Below are positions 17,444-25,506 of a DNA stretch of 59,752 bases, piece by piece. Made by a program: the position numbers and the translations under genes. Position 1 is the stretch's first letter; each line of letters starts with the position of its first letter. This DNA comes from an uncultured Roseburia sp. (GTDB lineage: Bacteria > Bacillota > Clostridia > Lachnospirales > Lachnospiraceae): positions 1 through 59,752 of the forward strand of contig CAJUNX010000024.1 in assembly GCA_910587865.1 (NCBI GenBank), in the 5' to 3' direction. The notes under the pieces are model-generated. The model saw only the letters and a program-made list of their open reading frames with translations, was not told the DNA's origin and did not search any database.

Positions 17444-17629
17444 CTTTCCCTCTCATTCCGACACTTCCGCGCCTGCGCACCGTGCGTTTCGCACAACAGC
17501 ATGCCCGTGTCCTTCCTGTCCTGACCGCTTTTCCCGGCCGCCGTTCTGATCTGATCGCCCGGCCGTCAGGAATCCCGCAGTCTCCCTCTGCTGTCTTTTA
17601 TCTGAAATCATTTTTCTTTGCCGCGCCCG

Positions 17630-18571
17630 TCACCGGCCTTTCTCAAATACACGCAGCTTCGCACTTTTTGATCTTGAATTCTCGTTTCGTTCCTCTTCTC
17701 CCGGCAGAACCGGTTTTCTGGTGATCACGCTTCCCAGTGGAACCTTCCCGCACACACAGACCGGGAATTCCTTCGGACAGGTACACGGATGTTCCGCCCT
17801 GCGGAACGCCGTCTTCACAATCCGATCCTCCAGTGAATGAAACGTGATGATACAGATCCTTCCCCCTGGCTTTAACAGGCCGATCATCCCCTCAAGGCTC
17901 TGCGAGAGCACGTCAAGCTCCCGGTTCAGTTCAATACGGATCGCCTGAAACGTGCGCTTTGCCGGGTGGCCTCCCTGCATCCTGTATTTTGCCGGGATCG
18001 CTGCACGGATCAGATCCGTCAGCTCTCCGGCTGTCAGAACCGGCTCCTTTTCCCGTGCGCGGACAATCTTCGCCGCAATCTGTCTGGCGAATCTCTCCTC
18101 CCCGTAATCGCGGATGATCCGGCAGAGCGCCTCCTCACTGTAGCCGTTCACGATATCGGCCGCTGTCCTCTCACCTCTGTCATCCATGCGCATATCAAGC
18201 GGCGCGTCGGCAACCCGGTACGTAAAGCCGCGCTCCGGCGTATCCAGCTGAAACGAGGATACTCCCAGATCCAGCACAATCCCGTCCACCTGTTTTACGC
18301 CGATCCGAAGCAGCTCTTCGGCCATATCCGCAAAATTTCCGCGCAGGATGGCAACACGGCTGCCGAATTCCGCGAGGCGCTCCCCCGCGGCACGAATGGC
18401 ATCCGCGTCCTGGTCGATGCCAATCAGCCGTCCCTCCTCTGACAGGCGTGCGGCAATCCGGGCCGCATGGCCTCCGCCGCCTAAGGTTCCGTCCACGTAT
18501 ATCCCGTCCGGTCTGATGTTTAAATATTCGATTGTCTCCTCCCGCAGTACGGAATAATGCGTAAACTCCAC
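17630..18571 (-). CDS. rsmH: 16S rRNA (cytosine-1402-N4)-methyltransferase RsmH
   Basis: A 313-residue SAM-dependent methyltransferase, formerly MraW. Motifs: THYSVLREETIEYL, VDGTLGGGGHAARIA (SAM binding), LDLGVSSFQLDTPERGF, and ITFHSLEDRIVKTAFR near the C-terminus. It modifies C1402 in the decoding centre. It lies directly after mraZ, the standard head of the dcw operon. The 186 bp between it and ftsL are pyrimidine-rich with nothing recognisable. Confidence 0.97.
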   Translation of the reverse strand: MEFTHYSVLREETIEYLNIRPDGIYVDGTLGGGGHAARIAARLSEEGRLIGIDQDADAIRAAGERLAEFGSRVAILRGNFADMAEELLRIGVKQVDGIVLDLGVSSFQLDTPERGFTYRVADAPLDMRMDDRGERTAADIVNGYSEEALCRIIRDYGEERFARQIAAKIVRAREKEPVLTAGELTDLIRAAIPAKYRMQGGHPAKRTFQAIRIELNRELDVLSQSLEGMIGLLKPGGRICIITFHSLEDRIVKTAFRRAEHPCTCPKEFPVCVCGKVPLGSVITRKPVLPGEEERNENSRSKSAKLRVFEKGR

Positions 18572-18606
18572 TTCTCACCACTCCCTGTCCGCTGATCCTC
18601 ACGGCA

Positions 18607-19041
18607 TCAGATGCTAAAGCCCATATCCGCCATGTGTTCTGCAATTTCATCCATCTCGTCTTCATCATAGCTGTTCTCCAGCCATCTGTCTTTCGACCAG
18701 ATTTCCACCCGGTTTAAGACTCCGACAAGGACGACATCTTTCTGTAAATCCGCATATTCCCGTAATACCGGCGGAAGCAGGATCCTCCCCTGCTTATCCA
18801 GCTCAACGGCTGCGGCTCCGGCGAAGAAAAAGCGGGCGAACTTCCGGGCATCCTTCGAAGTCCCCGGAATGCTGCGGAATTTCTCTTCCACATCGTGCCA
18901 TTCATCGGCAGAATACACAAACAGACAACCATCCAGTCCCTTTGTCACTACAAATTCAGCGCCTAACTGCTCTCTGAACTTTGACGGGACGATCAGCCTG
19001 CCTTTCGGATCCACTGTGTGATTGTATTCTCCCATAAACAT
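18607..19041 (-). CDS. mraZ: Transcriptional regulator MraZ
   Basis: A 144-residue protein with two SpoVT-AbrB-like repeats: FMGEYNHTVDPKGRLIVPSK at the N-terminus and AAAVELDKQGRILLPPVLREYA in the middle. MraZ binds short direct repeats in its own promoter and represses the division cluster. The ATG at 19041 is chosen because the family begins MFMGEY and AGGCAGGTG precedes it. Its likely operator is at 19102-19150. Confidence 0.96.
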   Translation of the reverse strand: MFMGEYNHTVDPKGRLIVPSKFREQLGAEFVVTKGLDGCLFVYSADEWHDVEEKFRSIPGTSKDARKFARFFFAGAAAVELDKQGRILLPPVLREYADLQKDVVLVGVLNRVEIWSKDRWLENSYDEDEMDEIAEHMADMGFSI

Positions 19042-19101
19042 GACACCAATCACCTGCCTTTTGGCTCATTAAGCAGTTATCCACAAAGTTATGAACTTAT
19101 C

Positions 19102-19150
19102 CACCACTTTGCACCATTTAGCACCACTTAATCACCACTTTCCTCCACTG
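19102..19150 (-). promoter_or_regulatory. MraZ operator: five direct repeats
   Basis: On the minus strand GTGGAG, GTGGTG, GTGGTG, ATGGTG and GTGGTG follow each other at 10-11 bp steps, mostly preceded by AA. MraZ is known to bind tandem short G-rich boxes at about helical spacing in dcw promoters. The array lies immediately downstream of the -10 of the promoter at 19159-19187, where bound protein would block initiation. Confidence 0.75.
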
Positions 19151-19158
19151 GTATGATA

Positions 19159-19187
19159 ATATTACCCCACTTTCTCCAAAAAAGCAA
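19159..19187 (-). promoter_or_regulatory. Promoter of the mraZ/dcw operon
   Basis: TTGCTT (19182-19187) and TAATAT (19159-19164) with a 17-bp spacer, on the minus strand. A further GTGG-like box lies just before the -10. The spo0E-like terminator ends right upstream, so this is the first promoter of the division operon. Confidence 0.65.
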
Positions 19188-19190
19188 GTA

Positions 19191-19221
19191 AAAAAAGGAC
19201 AGCACGCGCTGCGTGCTGCCC
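19191..19221 (-). terminator. Terminator of the Spo0E-like gene
   Basis: A stem of about 10 bp (GGCAGCACGC with GCGTGCTGTCC, minus strand) with a short AGC loop, followed by seven T. It sits between the stop codon at 19239 and the mraZ promoter. Confidence 0.85.
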
Positions 19222-19238
19222 TCTCTCTTCTGTGAGGT

Positions 19239-19400
19239 TTATGTATCGGCTTCCTGTCTCTCCAGATACTCCTCAATCAGTTTATCCAGTTGTGTACTCT
19301 TTTCGTAATAGTGTTCGAATTCATCCTTTTGTAAAAACGCTTCATCGAGTTCATGCCTGGCTGACTCGATCTTCTTTTGCAGCTCATGGATTTTCTTCAT
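19239..19400 (-). CDS. Spo0E-like aspartyl-phosphate phosphatase
   Basis: A 53-residue helical protein, MKKIHELQKKIESARHELDE... ending STQLDKLIEEYLERQ. The SxxLDxLIxxY pattern and two-helix length fit the Spo0E family, small phosphatases that dephosphorylate Spo0A~P and restrain sporulation. The start at 19400 has AGGAGG six bases upstream; an in-frame extension to 19454 has no such site. It forms its own transcription unit. Confidence 0.8.
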   Translation of the reverse strand: MKKIHELQKKIESARHELDEAFLQKDEFEHYYEKSTQLDKLIEEYLERQEADT

Positions 19401-19552
19401 ACGGATCCTCCTAAGTTTCTTTCGTCCAGAAGCGCATTTTACCTCCGCTGCCATGCAGGATCGACAGGATTCAATTTCTGCACCATTATCTTACACCGAT
19501 CCGACAAAAAAAGCAAATAAAACCACACGTCACAACTCCACATTTTTCGACA

Positions 19553-20158
19553 TCAGACTGTGCTGCCGGCCCCTTCCATCCGCCTGGAGCAAACCTCCGA
19601 GAGCCGCAGCATCCCTGCAAGCGCCCACTGATTGACTTCGACAATGTGGCGGATATCATCCTCCACACCGTGTTTTCTGTCAATATACTCCCGGTGCGCT
19701 TTTAAGATAAATCCGCATACAGCGCTGATATCCTCCGGCGGCAGCTCCCTGTACGCTCCGTCCGCATGAAGGTGCTTTGCCTCCCCAGTCTTTAAATAGC
19801 TTCTTAAACTGTGTTTTAACTCTTCCTCATAAGAACAGTGCTCCCTGAAGCCGCCCTCGTAGATCTCATTGTGCGGATACGTAAAATAATCCGCCAGATA
19901 ATGGCTGATCTGCCCCAGGTCCAGAAAATACCGCCGGTTTTTCTCCCCGGCCTTCCTCGTCCGGTCCGGCAGACGCTCAATCCGCCTGCTTAACGCCGGA
20001 AACGTGCCGCCGATCTCATGCCGCTCATACAGAAAAGACGGCTTGATGTCCGGCAGGATACTGCCCATATAAAAAGACCATCTGTGTTTTTTTAATTCCT
20101 CGTCATCCAGATTCTCTACCATATACCGTGCCAGAGAGATGTGAGATTTTTTTCTCAT
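19553..20158 (-). CDS. Zinc-dependent phospholipase C-like protein
   Basis: A 201-residue protein with SHISLARYM at the N-terminus, GSILPDIKPSF and LGQISHYLADYFTYPHNE, the His/Asp pattern of the zinc-dependent phospholipase C/S1-P1 nuclease-like family common in clostridia. Several metal-ligand candidates are present. There is no signal peptide, so this is probably a cytosolic relative rather than a secreted toxin-type enzyme; substrate unknown. GGAGG precedes the ATG. The ~150 bp downstream are AT-rich with nothing recognisable. Confidence 0.75.
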   Translation of the reverse strand: MRKKSHISLARYMVENLDDEELKKHRWSFYMGSILPDIKPSFLYERHEIGGTFPALSRRIERLPDRTRKAGEKNRRYFLDLGQISHYLADYFTYPHNEIYEGGFREHCSYEEELKHSLRSYLKTGEAKHLHADGAYRELPPEDISAVCGFILKAHREYIDRKHGVEDDIRHIVEVNQWALAGMLRLSEVCSRRMEGAGSTV

Positions 20159-20260
20159 GGTGCTTCCTCCGCGTATTCCTTCATGATATCCGACTTATAT
20201 ATTTTACTGCCTTCCTTTCTGGAATACAAGTGGAAAAATCTCTTTTGGCAAAAATTACCG

Positions 20261-20306
20261 AAAAAAACGGACGGCCGTTTTCGGATCAACAGCCGCCGTT
20301 TTTTTA
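20261..20306 (-). terminator. Terminator of the DUF1540 gene
   Basis: On the minus strand ACGGCGGCTGTT pairs with AACGGCCGTCCGT (one bulge, one wobble) and is followed by seven T (20261-20267 in reverse). Confidence 0.8.
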
Positions 20307-20312
20307 CAATGC

Positions 20313-20627
20313 TTATTTACAGCAGCAGAAGCTTGCGCACTCTGTCTCCTGACAGGTGCAGGCATTGCTGCCGGCAATTCCGATGTGCTCTGCACTGCAC
20401 TTTTTATCCTTATTGAACTCGCAGTTGCACGCCTCGCAGGAAACGTCCACCGATTTGGACACGCGCTTTGCCACATTCGCACCGCCCTCGCGGCGCTCCT
20501 TAAAGCTTCCGCAGCAGGTCTCGGTAGTCTTATGCGCCCCACTTCCCTCCACTCTGATGTCTCCCTTGCAGCAGCAGCGATCCGCATTGTACATGCATCC
20601 GGTCACGGAACAATCTAAATAGGTCAT
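20313..20627 (-). CDS. Cysteine-rich protein with two DUF1540 domains
   Basis: A 104-residue protein with two Cys-rich segments: LDCSVTGCMYNADRCCCKGD...CCGSF and VSCEACNCEFNKDKKCSAEHI...CASFCCCK. Each resembles DUF1540, a small probable metal-binding module found mostly in spore-forming Firmicutes; the function is not known to me. The ATG at 20627 is preceded by GGAAAGGAG. The 167 bp upstream to thrS contain a GGCCTG/CAGGCC hairpin without a T-run. Confidence 0.85.
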   Translation of the reverse strand: MTYLDCSVTGCMYNADRCCCKGDIRVEGSGAHKTTETCCGSFKERREGGANVAKRVSKSVDVSCEACNCEFNKDKKCSAEHIGIAGSNACTCQETECASFCCCK

Positions 20628-20794
20628 AGCTGTCACTCCTTTCCCAGTGATAATCTGATACCTTCTTAGTATTCCGTTTTCCGGCGCTTCTATACCTGTC
20701 CGCAGCGCATCACGCCTCCGGCTTCTCCCGGCCTGCCCGTCTGATCTGACTGAACAGGCCAGAGATTTCATCTTCCCGTCGCTTCATGCTTCTG

Positions 20795-22759
20795 TCAGCC
20801 GTGCGCTTCCTCAGGGATTTCCTCGCGGATCTCTTTTGTGCGGATTTCTCTACAAACGTCTTCAATAAACTGTCCGATCGGTTTTACGCCCTCATCGCCC
20901 GCAAACCGGCTGCGCACCGATACTGTGCGGTCCGCCTCCTCCTGCTGACCGACCACCAGCATATACGGAAGCCTGTCGAGTCTGGCCTCGCGGATCTTAA
21001 AGCCGATCTTTTCGGAGCGGTTATCCACCGTCGCGTCGATGCCGTTCGCCTTTAACTCCCGCAAAACTTCGTTCGCGTAATCCTCGTATTTGTCCGAGAT
21101 CGGCAGCACGCGAACCTGCTCCGGGCACAGCCAGGTCGGGAATTTGCCGGCGTATTTCTCAATCAGCCATGCCAGCGTGCGCTCATAGCAGCCGAGCGAA
21201 GTCCGGTGGATCACGTACGGCCGGATCTTCTCCCCGTTCTGATCGATATAGTACATATCAAAATTTTCGGCGATCGCGCAGTCTAACTGGATCGTGACCA
21301 TCGTGTCCTCTTTGCCGTAGACGTTTTTCGCCTGGATATCGATCTTCGGCCCGTAGAATGCCGCCTCGCCCGCAGCCTCCTCAAAGGGCACATTCTTCTC
21401 GCGCAGCACCTCGCGCAGAGCGTTCTGGGTCGTCTCCCAGTACACCTCGTCTCCCAGGTATTTCTTCTTATTCTCCGGATCCCACTTTGAGAGACGGAAG
21501 GTGACATCCCCCGCCAGTCCAAGGGTATCCAGGATATGATAGGCAAGATCAAAGCACAGCTTTAACTCCTCCTCCGCCTGATCCGGACGGATCACCAGAT
21601 GCCCCTCGGATATCGTGAACTGGCGCACACGGGTCAGTCCGTGCATCTCGCCGGAATCCTCCGCGCGGAACAGCGTCGAGGTCTCGCTCATGCGGTAGGG
21701 CAGATCGCGGTAGGATTTCTGAGTGTTTTTGTAAACATAATACTGGAATGGGCAGGTCATCGGCCGCAGCGCAAGCACTTCCTTATCCTTCTCCTCGTCT
21801 CCGAGCACAAACATGCCGTCCTTGTAGTGATCCCAGTGCCCGGAAATCTGATAGAGATCGGATTTTGCCATCAGCGGTGTCCTGGTGCGGACATAACCCC
21901 ACTCGTTATCCTCCAGATCCTCGATCCAGCGCTGAAGCTTCATGATCATCTTCGTGCCCTTCGGTGTAAAGAGCGGGAGCCCCTGTCCAATCACATCTAC
22001 GGTTGTAAACAGTTCCATCTCACGTCCCAGCCGGTTGTGGTCACGGCGTTTCGCATCCTCCATGCGCTCCAGGTGCGCCGCGAGGTCTTCCTTCTTATTA
22101 TAAGCAGTCCCGTAAATACGCTGCAGACGCGCTTTTTCGGAATCGCCTCTCCAGTACGCCATGGATGACGAAGTCAGCTTAAATGCCCTGATCCCCTTTG
22201 TACTCATCAGGTGCGGCCCTGCACACAGATCCACGAATCCGCCCTGATCATAAAACGAGATCTCCGATCCCTCCGGCAGATCCTCGATCAGCTCCACCTT
22301 AAACGGCTCGCCCTTCTCCTGCATAAAGCGGATCGCCTCTTCACGCGGCATTGTCTGACGCTTTAAGACATGGCCTTCTTTGATAATCTTTTTCATCTCC
22401 GCCTCAATCCGGTCCAGATCCTCCCTGGAAAACGGCTCCGCGTCAAAATCATAATAAAATCCGTCGTCAATCGCCGGCCCGATCGCGATCTTTGCCCCCG
22501 GAAACAGGCGCTGTACGGCCTCCGCCATCACATGGGAAGCCGTGTGGCGGATCACCCGGAGACCTTCCGGATCGTTTGCCGTCACGATATTTAACGCGCA
22601 GTCCTCTGTAAGCTCTGTGCGCAGGTCAACGATCTGTCCGTCCACCTCGCCGGCGCAGGCCATGCGCGCCAGTCCCTCGCTGATATCCTTCGCGATCTCA
22701 TAAACCGATTTCGCCTCACCATACTCCTTTACGGAGCCGTCCTTTAATGTAATCTTCAT
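20795..22759 (-). CDS. thrS: Threonyl-tRNA synthetase
   Basis: A 654-residue class II synthetase with all domains: TGS (residues 1-60), editing domain with HTASH (about 73-77), catalytic core (FRAEDSGEMHGLTRVRQF, and the RTSLGCYERTLAWLIEKYAG motif near 530) and a C-terminal anticodon-binding domain (VRVLPISDKYEDYANEVL). It charges tRNA-Thr. It starts three bases after the small membrane protein gene ends, and both lie behind a T-box, so it should be induced when tRNA-Thr is uncharged. Confidence 0.97.
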   Translation of the reverse strand: MKITLKDGSVKEYGEAKSVYEIAKDISEGLARMACAGEVDGQIVDLRTELTEDCALNIVTANDPEGLRVIRHTASHVMAEAVQRLFPGAKIAIGPAIDDGFYYDFDAEPFSREDLDRIEAEMKKIIKEGHVLKRQTMPREEAIRFMQEKGEPFKVELIEDLPEGSEISFYDQGGFVDLCAGPHLMSTKGIRAFKLTSSSMAYWRGDSEKARLQRIYGTAYNKKEDLAAHLERMEDAKRRDHNRLGREMELFTTVDVIGQGLPLFTPKGTKMIMKLQRWIEDLEDNEWGYVRTRTPLMAKSDLYQISGHWDHYKDGMFVLGDEEKDKEVLALRPMTCPFQYYVYKNTQKSYRDLPYRMSETSTLFRAEDSGEMHGLTRVRQFTISEGHLVIRPDQAEEELKLCFDLAYHILDTLGLAGDVTFRLSKWDPENKKKYLGDEVYWETTQNALREVLREKNVPFEEAAGEAAFYGPKIDIQAKNVYGKEDTMVTIQLDCAIAENFDMYYIDQNGEKIRPYVIHRTSLGCYERTLAWLIEKYAGKFPTWLCPEQVRVLPISDKYEDYANEVLRELKANGIDATVDNRSEKIGFKIREARLDRLPYMLVVGQQEEADRTVSVRSRFAGDEGVKPIGQFIEDVCREIRTKEIREEIPEEAHG

Positions 22760-22762
22760 CTC

Positions 22763-23017
22763 CTATGCCCTCTCTTTTTCACTGTTATATTCTTCGCCCG
22801 GATCCGCTTCGTCTGACTCCGTTTCCCCGTCATCCCGGTCCGGGTTCGTCCCGAAATGGCCGTTGTAGCTGCCCATCATGACGTTTTTTCGCGGGGAACA
22901 GATCATTCCCACAATGATCCCTGCCAGCAGGCAGACCAGCATGGCAAGCATTCCTTCCCTCCGCGTGACGGTCACCGTCTCCGGAAGACGATCCATCCAT
23001 TCTCTTACTTTTTTCAT
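22763..23017 (-). CDS. Small single-helix membrane protein in the thrS operon
   Basis: An 84-residue protein: amphipathic start (MKKVREWMDRLPETVTVTRREG), one membrane helix at about residues 22-44 (MLAMLVCLLAGIIVGMICSP), then an acidic tail (DRDDGETESDEADPGEEYNS). I do not recognise it. AAAGGAGATCAG lies before the ATG. It ends three bases before thrS starts, so the two are probably translationally coupled and both under the T-box. A link to threonine supply is inferred from position only. Confidence 0.75.
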   Translation of the reverse strand: MKKVREWMDRLPETVTVTRREGMLAMLVCLLAGIIVGMICSPRKNVMMGSYNGHFGTNPDRDDGETESDEADPGEEYNSEKERA

Positions 23018-23041
23018 TCTGATCTCCTTTCTGCGACTTCA

Positions 23042-23330
23042 CTCTGCGCAGGCCCCGCACCGGGGATCGCGCAAGGGCTCTTTCTTCCCTGCACGCCGGG
23101 GCCTGTGCGTCCCTTCGGCAGCATGTTTCCTCTGCGCAGGCCCCGCACCGGGACCGCGCAAGGGCTCTTTCTTCCCTGCACGCCGGGGCCTGTGCGTCCC
23201 TTCGGCAGCATGTTTCCTCTGCGCAGGCCCCGCACCGGGACCGCGCAAGGGCTCTTTCTTCCCTGCACGCCGGAGCCTGTGCGTCCCTTCGGCAGCATGT
23301 TTCCTCTGCGCAGGCCCCGCACCGGTGATC
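23042..23330. repeat. 87-bp tandem repeat, 3.3 copies, in the thrS leader
   Basis: Copies begin at 23042, 23130, 23217 and 23304 (period 87-88 bp, nearly identical, the last truncated). The array lies between the T-box terminator and the first gene of the operon, so it would be part of the untranslated leader. Each unit has CAGGCCCCG and its complement CGGGGCCTG about 60 bases apart and could fold. The unit length is divisible by three and all minus-strand frames stay open. Confidence 0.9.
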
Positions 23331-23365
23331 GATCGTGCATGGGCAGCAGCCTGACATCCTTATAT

Positions 23366-23712
23366 CAAAAAATCCCCGGCACAGTGATATTCTCTCACTG
23401 TGCCAGGGACGATAAACAGGATTACCGCGGTTCCACCCGGTTTCATTCTTCTGCCGCTCCCCGGATCCCGGGACACCGTACGGCTAAACGCCGCGTTCCC
23501 CGCAGCCCGCATCACACGACAAATGTCGCATACAGACAGAAAAACCTCATTTCTGATGATAACGGAATCACCGGGCCGGATTAGGGCCGCTCGGGGGTGG
23601 TCTTCGGCTGTTTCGGATCAGGATGCTCGCAGCCCCGGAATACCGGTACATCCCTCTCTGCCATCCTCATACAGCTTACTCTTCCCTTCGTCGCATTTGC
23701 TTATGATTACTG
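23366..23712 (-). ncRNA. T-box riboswitch, threonine-type
   Basis: On the minus strand the leader contains the T-box core GGGTGGAACCGCGG (about 23424-23439), which pairs with the tRNA acceptor end. A terminator follows: a long stem with arms TGGCACAGTGA and its complement, then six T. Upstream, Stem I elements are visible: GGGAAGAGTAAG, AGAGAGGGATG and GGGGCTGCGAG. The specifier region reads AAGACCACCCCC, offering an ACC (Thr) codon, in agreement with thrS downstream. The exact specifier triplet was not proven by folding. Confidence 0.9.
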
Positions 23713-23714
23713 AT

Positions 23715-23742
23715 TCTATACCCAGACACCGCTTTTTGTAAA
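23715..23742 (-). promoter_or_regulatory. Promoter of the T-box/thrS operon
   Basis: TTTACA (23737-23742) and TATAGA (23715-23720) with a 16-bp spacer on the minus strand, directly ahead of T-box Stem I. Confidence 0.6.
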
Positions 23743-23770
23743 GGGTTTTTTTGAAATAGAAGATTTTTCT

Positions 23771-24559
23771 TTATTCTTTTCTGAATATATCAAGGGTATG
23801 ATGAGAATATCCCGTCATATCCGGTCTTTCGCAAATGGCAAAGTGATACTTCAGATACAGTTCGTACATGCGATCATCCATCCGGTCTACGGTTTCCCTC
23901 ATATGATTTGTGTAGCCGTCAGCAGCAACGAAATGAAGCTGCGTCACATGAAACTCATTTCTTAAATGATCGATGTCCTCTTTCCGGTATAATTCAAAGA
24001 TGTCCCATGGATCTGAAAAGGAGCCAAATGTCTCTGTATCAAGCTTACAGTCCTGAATCAGATTGTAAATCTCACCGCGGACAAAACCGTATGACAATAC
24101 ACTGGCATCCCCCATACAATACGCGGCAAAAATGATACCGCCTTTCTTTGTCACCCGGATCGCTTCCGACAAGGCTTTCCACTGATCTTCTCTTGTAAAC
24201 AAATGATACATCGGACCGAGCAGCAGAGTAATGTCATATGTATTGCTCTCAAAAGCAGACAGCTCCATGGCATTCCCCTGTGTAACTGTAACGGGCTCGC
24301 CTTCGATCGTGTGCTGTCTGAAGATTTCGATATTGTGCTCCACGAATTCAACCGCATCCACCCGATATCCCTTTTGTGCGAAAGCGTGACTGTACCGGCC
24401 TGTTCCCGCGCCGATCTCCAGGATACGCATATCCGGCCTGAGATATTTTTCCACATACTTCATAGTGGTAAGATACTCCACCATTCCGTGCTTTGAGCTC
24501 AGACGGCCTTCTTCATCGTATCTCTCATAATAGTCTGTCAGATAATCTTTCGCTTTCAT
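23771..24559 (-). CDS. Class I SAM-dependent methyltransferase
   Basis: A 262-residue Rossmann-fold methyltransferase: motif I MRILEIGAGTGRYSHAFA (about residues 44-61), acidic end of beta-2 (VDAVEFVEHN), LLLGPMYHLF around motif IV, and a C-terminal region with FVAADGYTNHMRETV. The substrate cannot be told from sequence. It is 11 bp downstream of the SEC-C protein gene and probably shares its transcript. No terminator is evident before the downstream T-box promoter. Confidence 0.85.
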   Translation of the reverse strand: MKAKDYLTDYYERYDEEGRLSSKHGMVEYLTTMKYVEKYLRPDMRILEIGAGTGRYSHAFAQKGYRVDAVEFVEHNIEIFRQHTIEGEPVTVTQGNAMELSAFESNTYDITLLLGPMYHLFTREDQWKALSEAIRVTKKGGIIFAAYCMGDASVLSYGFVRGEIYNLIQDCKLDTETFGSFSDPWDIFELYRKEDIDHLRNEFHVTQLHFVAADGYTNHMRETVDRMDDRMYELYLKYHFAICERPDMTGYSHHTLDIFRKE

Positions 24560-24570
24560 CCGAATCCCTC

Positions 24571-25071
24571 TTACCGGCCGCAGCAGTATTTATACTTCTT
24601 TCCGGAACCGCAGGGACAGGGCTCGTTGCGCCCGATCTTCTTCCCGACGATCACCGTGCCGGACTTCTTCTGCTCTAAGTACAGGCGCCTGCGCGTCTCG
24701 TCGTCGTAGATCTCCTTCCACTGCGGCAGCTCGTACAGCCAGTCCGCCTTCGCGTCAACCATGTTCTTATAAAGCTTCTCCTTATCAAACGCAAGGCTGA
24801 CATGCGTGTCCGCCTCCATCGTCTCGATCGGGTTCTGCACAATCAGGCTCTCGTTGATCCCGTCCAGAAAACCAGCCATCTCAAGAAGCTGCAGCCCGTA
24901 GCGGTCGGCAAGCTCCTGCACGGTTCCCTCCACCGCCTCGTCCGGATTTGTCAGAAGCTGCTCATACACACCCTTCTCCAAAAGAAAATAGTCCTGCCAG
25001 AATTTCTGCAGTTTACCCTTGTCCGTCTTTTCATTATAGGCAATCTCCTGCCACTGTTGTAATAATGCCAT
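24571..25071 (-). CDS. SEC-C motif protein
   Basis: A 166-residue protein whose last ~20 residues are a SEC-C zinc-binding motif (GRNEPCPCGSGKKYKYCCGR), as at the end of SecA and in many stand-alone proteins. The rest is helical and acidic with no other recognisable domain. The motif suggests binding to the ribosome, SecB-like partners or nucleic acid, but the role is unknown. Start supported by GAGGAAAAGG directly upstream. Confidence 0.85.
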   Translation of the reverse strand: MALLQQWQEIAYNEKTDKGKLQKFWQDYFLLEKGVYEQLLTNPDEAVEGTVQELADRYGLQLLEMAGFLDGINESLIVQNPIETMEADTHVSLAFDKEKLYKNMVDAKADWLYELPQWKEIYDDETRRRLYLEQKKSGTVIVGKKIGRNEPCPCGSGKKYKYCCGR

Positions 25072-25199
25072 CCTTTTCCTCGATTTCCGAACAGCCGGCG
25101 ATCCTCCGACACCTGCTGTTCCTTTGTAATAGTTTTACTGACAGAACACATTATATCAGACTTTTTTTCGATTTGGAAGTACTTTTTGAGCCGAAAAAG

Positions 25200-25228
25200 T
25201 TGAGAAATAACACAAAAACACGTATAAT
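25200..25228 (+). promoter_or_regulatory. Strong vegetative-type promoter
   Basis: TTGAGA (25200-25205) and a perfect TATAAT (25223-25228) with a 17-bp spacer on the plus strand, reading into the small-gene pair at 25280-25776. The rest of the 208-bp gap is AT-rich with nothing else recognised. Confidence 0.75.
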
Positions 25229-25279
25229 GGAAGAAAGTCTGCGGCAGCACACACAGCCTGATATTCAGGAGAATTCCTT

Positions 25280-25489
25280 TTGGAAAAACTGCAGATCAGC
25301 CAAAAATCGCGGAGAGCAATACAATCCGGAAGGCTGAAAGGAAGGTGAGCAGGCCGGCAGCAGGATCTGCCGGAACAGCTGATACAAAAAAAGCTGCAGC
25401 ACGGAAAAAGCATCGCCACGATCGCATCCGAACTCAAGACGGAGACCGCCGTCATCCAGGAAATCCTGGAGAATCTCTCCTCCCACTGA
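25280..25489 (+). pseudogene. Small helix-turn-helix-like gene interrupted by in-frame UGA
   Basis: After a consensus promoter, AGGAGAATTCCTT precedes a TTG start at 25280. The frame reads MEKLQISQKSRRAIQSGRLK, then meets TGA at 25346-25348, and continues open for another 46 codons to TGA at 25487-25489. The second part includes IQKKLQHGKSIATIASELK followed by IQEILENL, which resembles the C-terminal helices of small regulatory or recombination-associated proteins. It may be a nonsense-mutated gene (CGA to TGA is one transition), a 22-codon peptide, or a sequence error. Confidence 0.45.
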
Positions 25490-25506
25490 CAGAAAGGAAC
25501 CATCCT

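Noticed and set aside
23042..23330. CRISPR array
   Set aside because: The 87-bp units are contiguous, without variable spacers, and no cas genes are near. The same applies to the 35-, 39-, 51-, 61- and 120-bp arrays.
22830..23357. Cys-rich repetitive frame (CGACAEETCC units) after the T-box
   Set aside because: All three frames of the 87-bp repeat are open, the ribosome binding site is poor and the frame runs out of phase through the real small gene. It is mentioned in a finding only because it has the first AUG.
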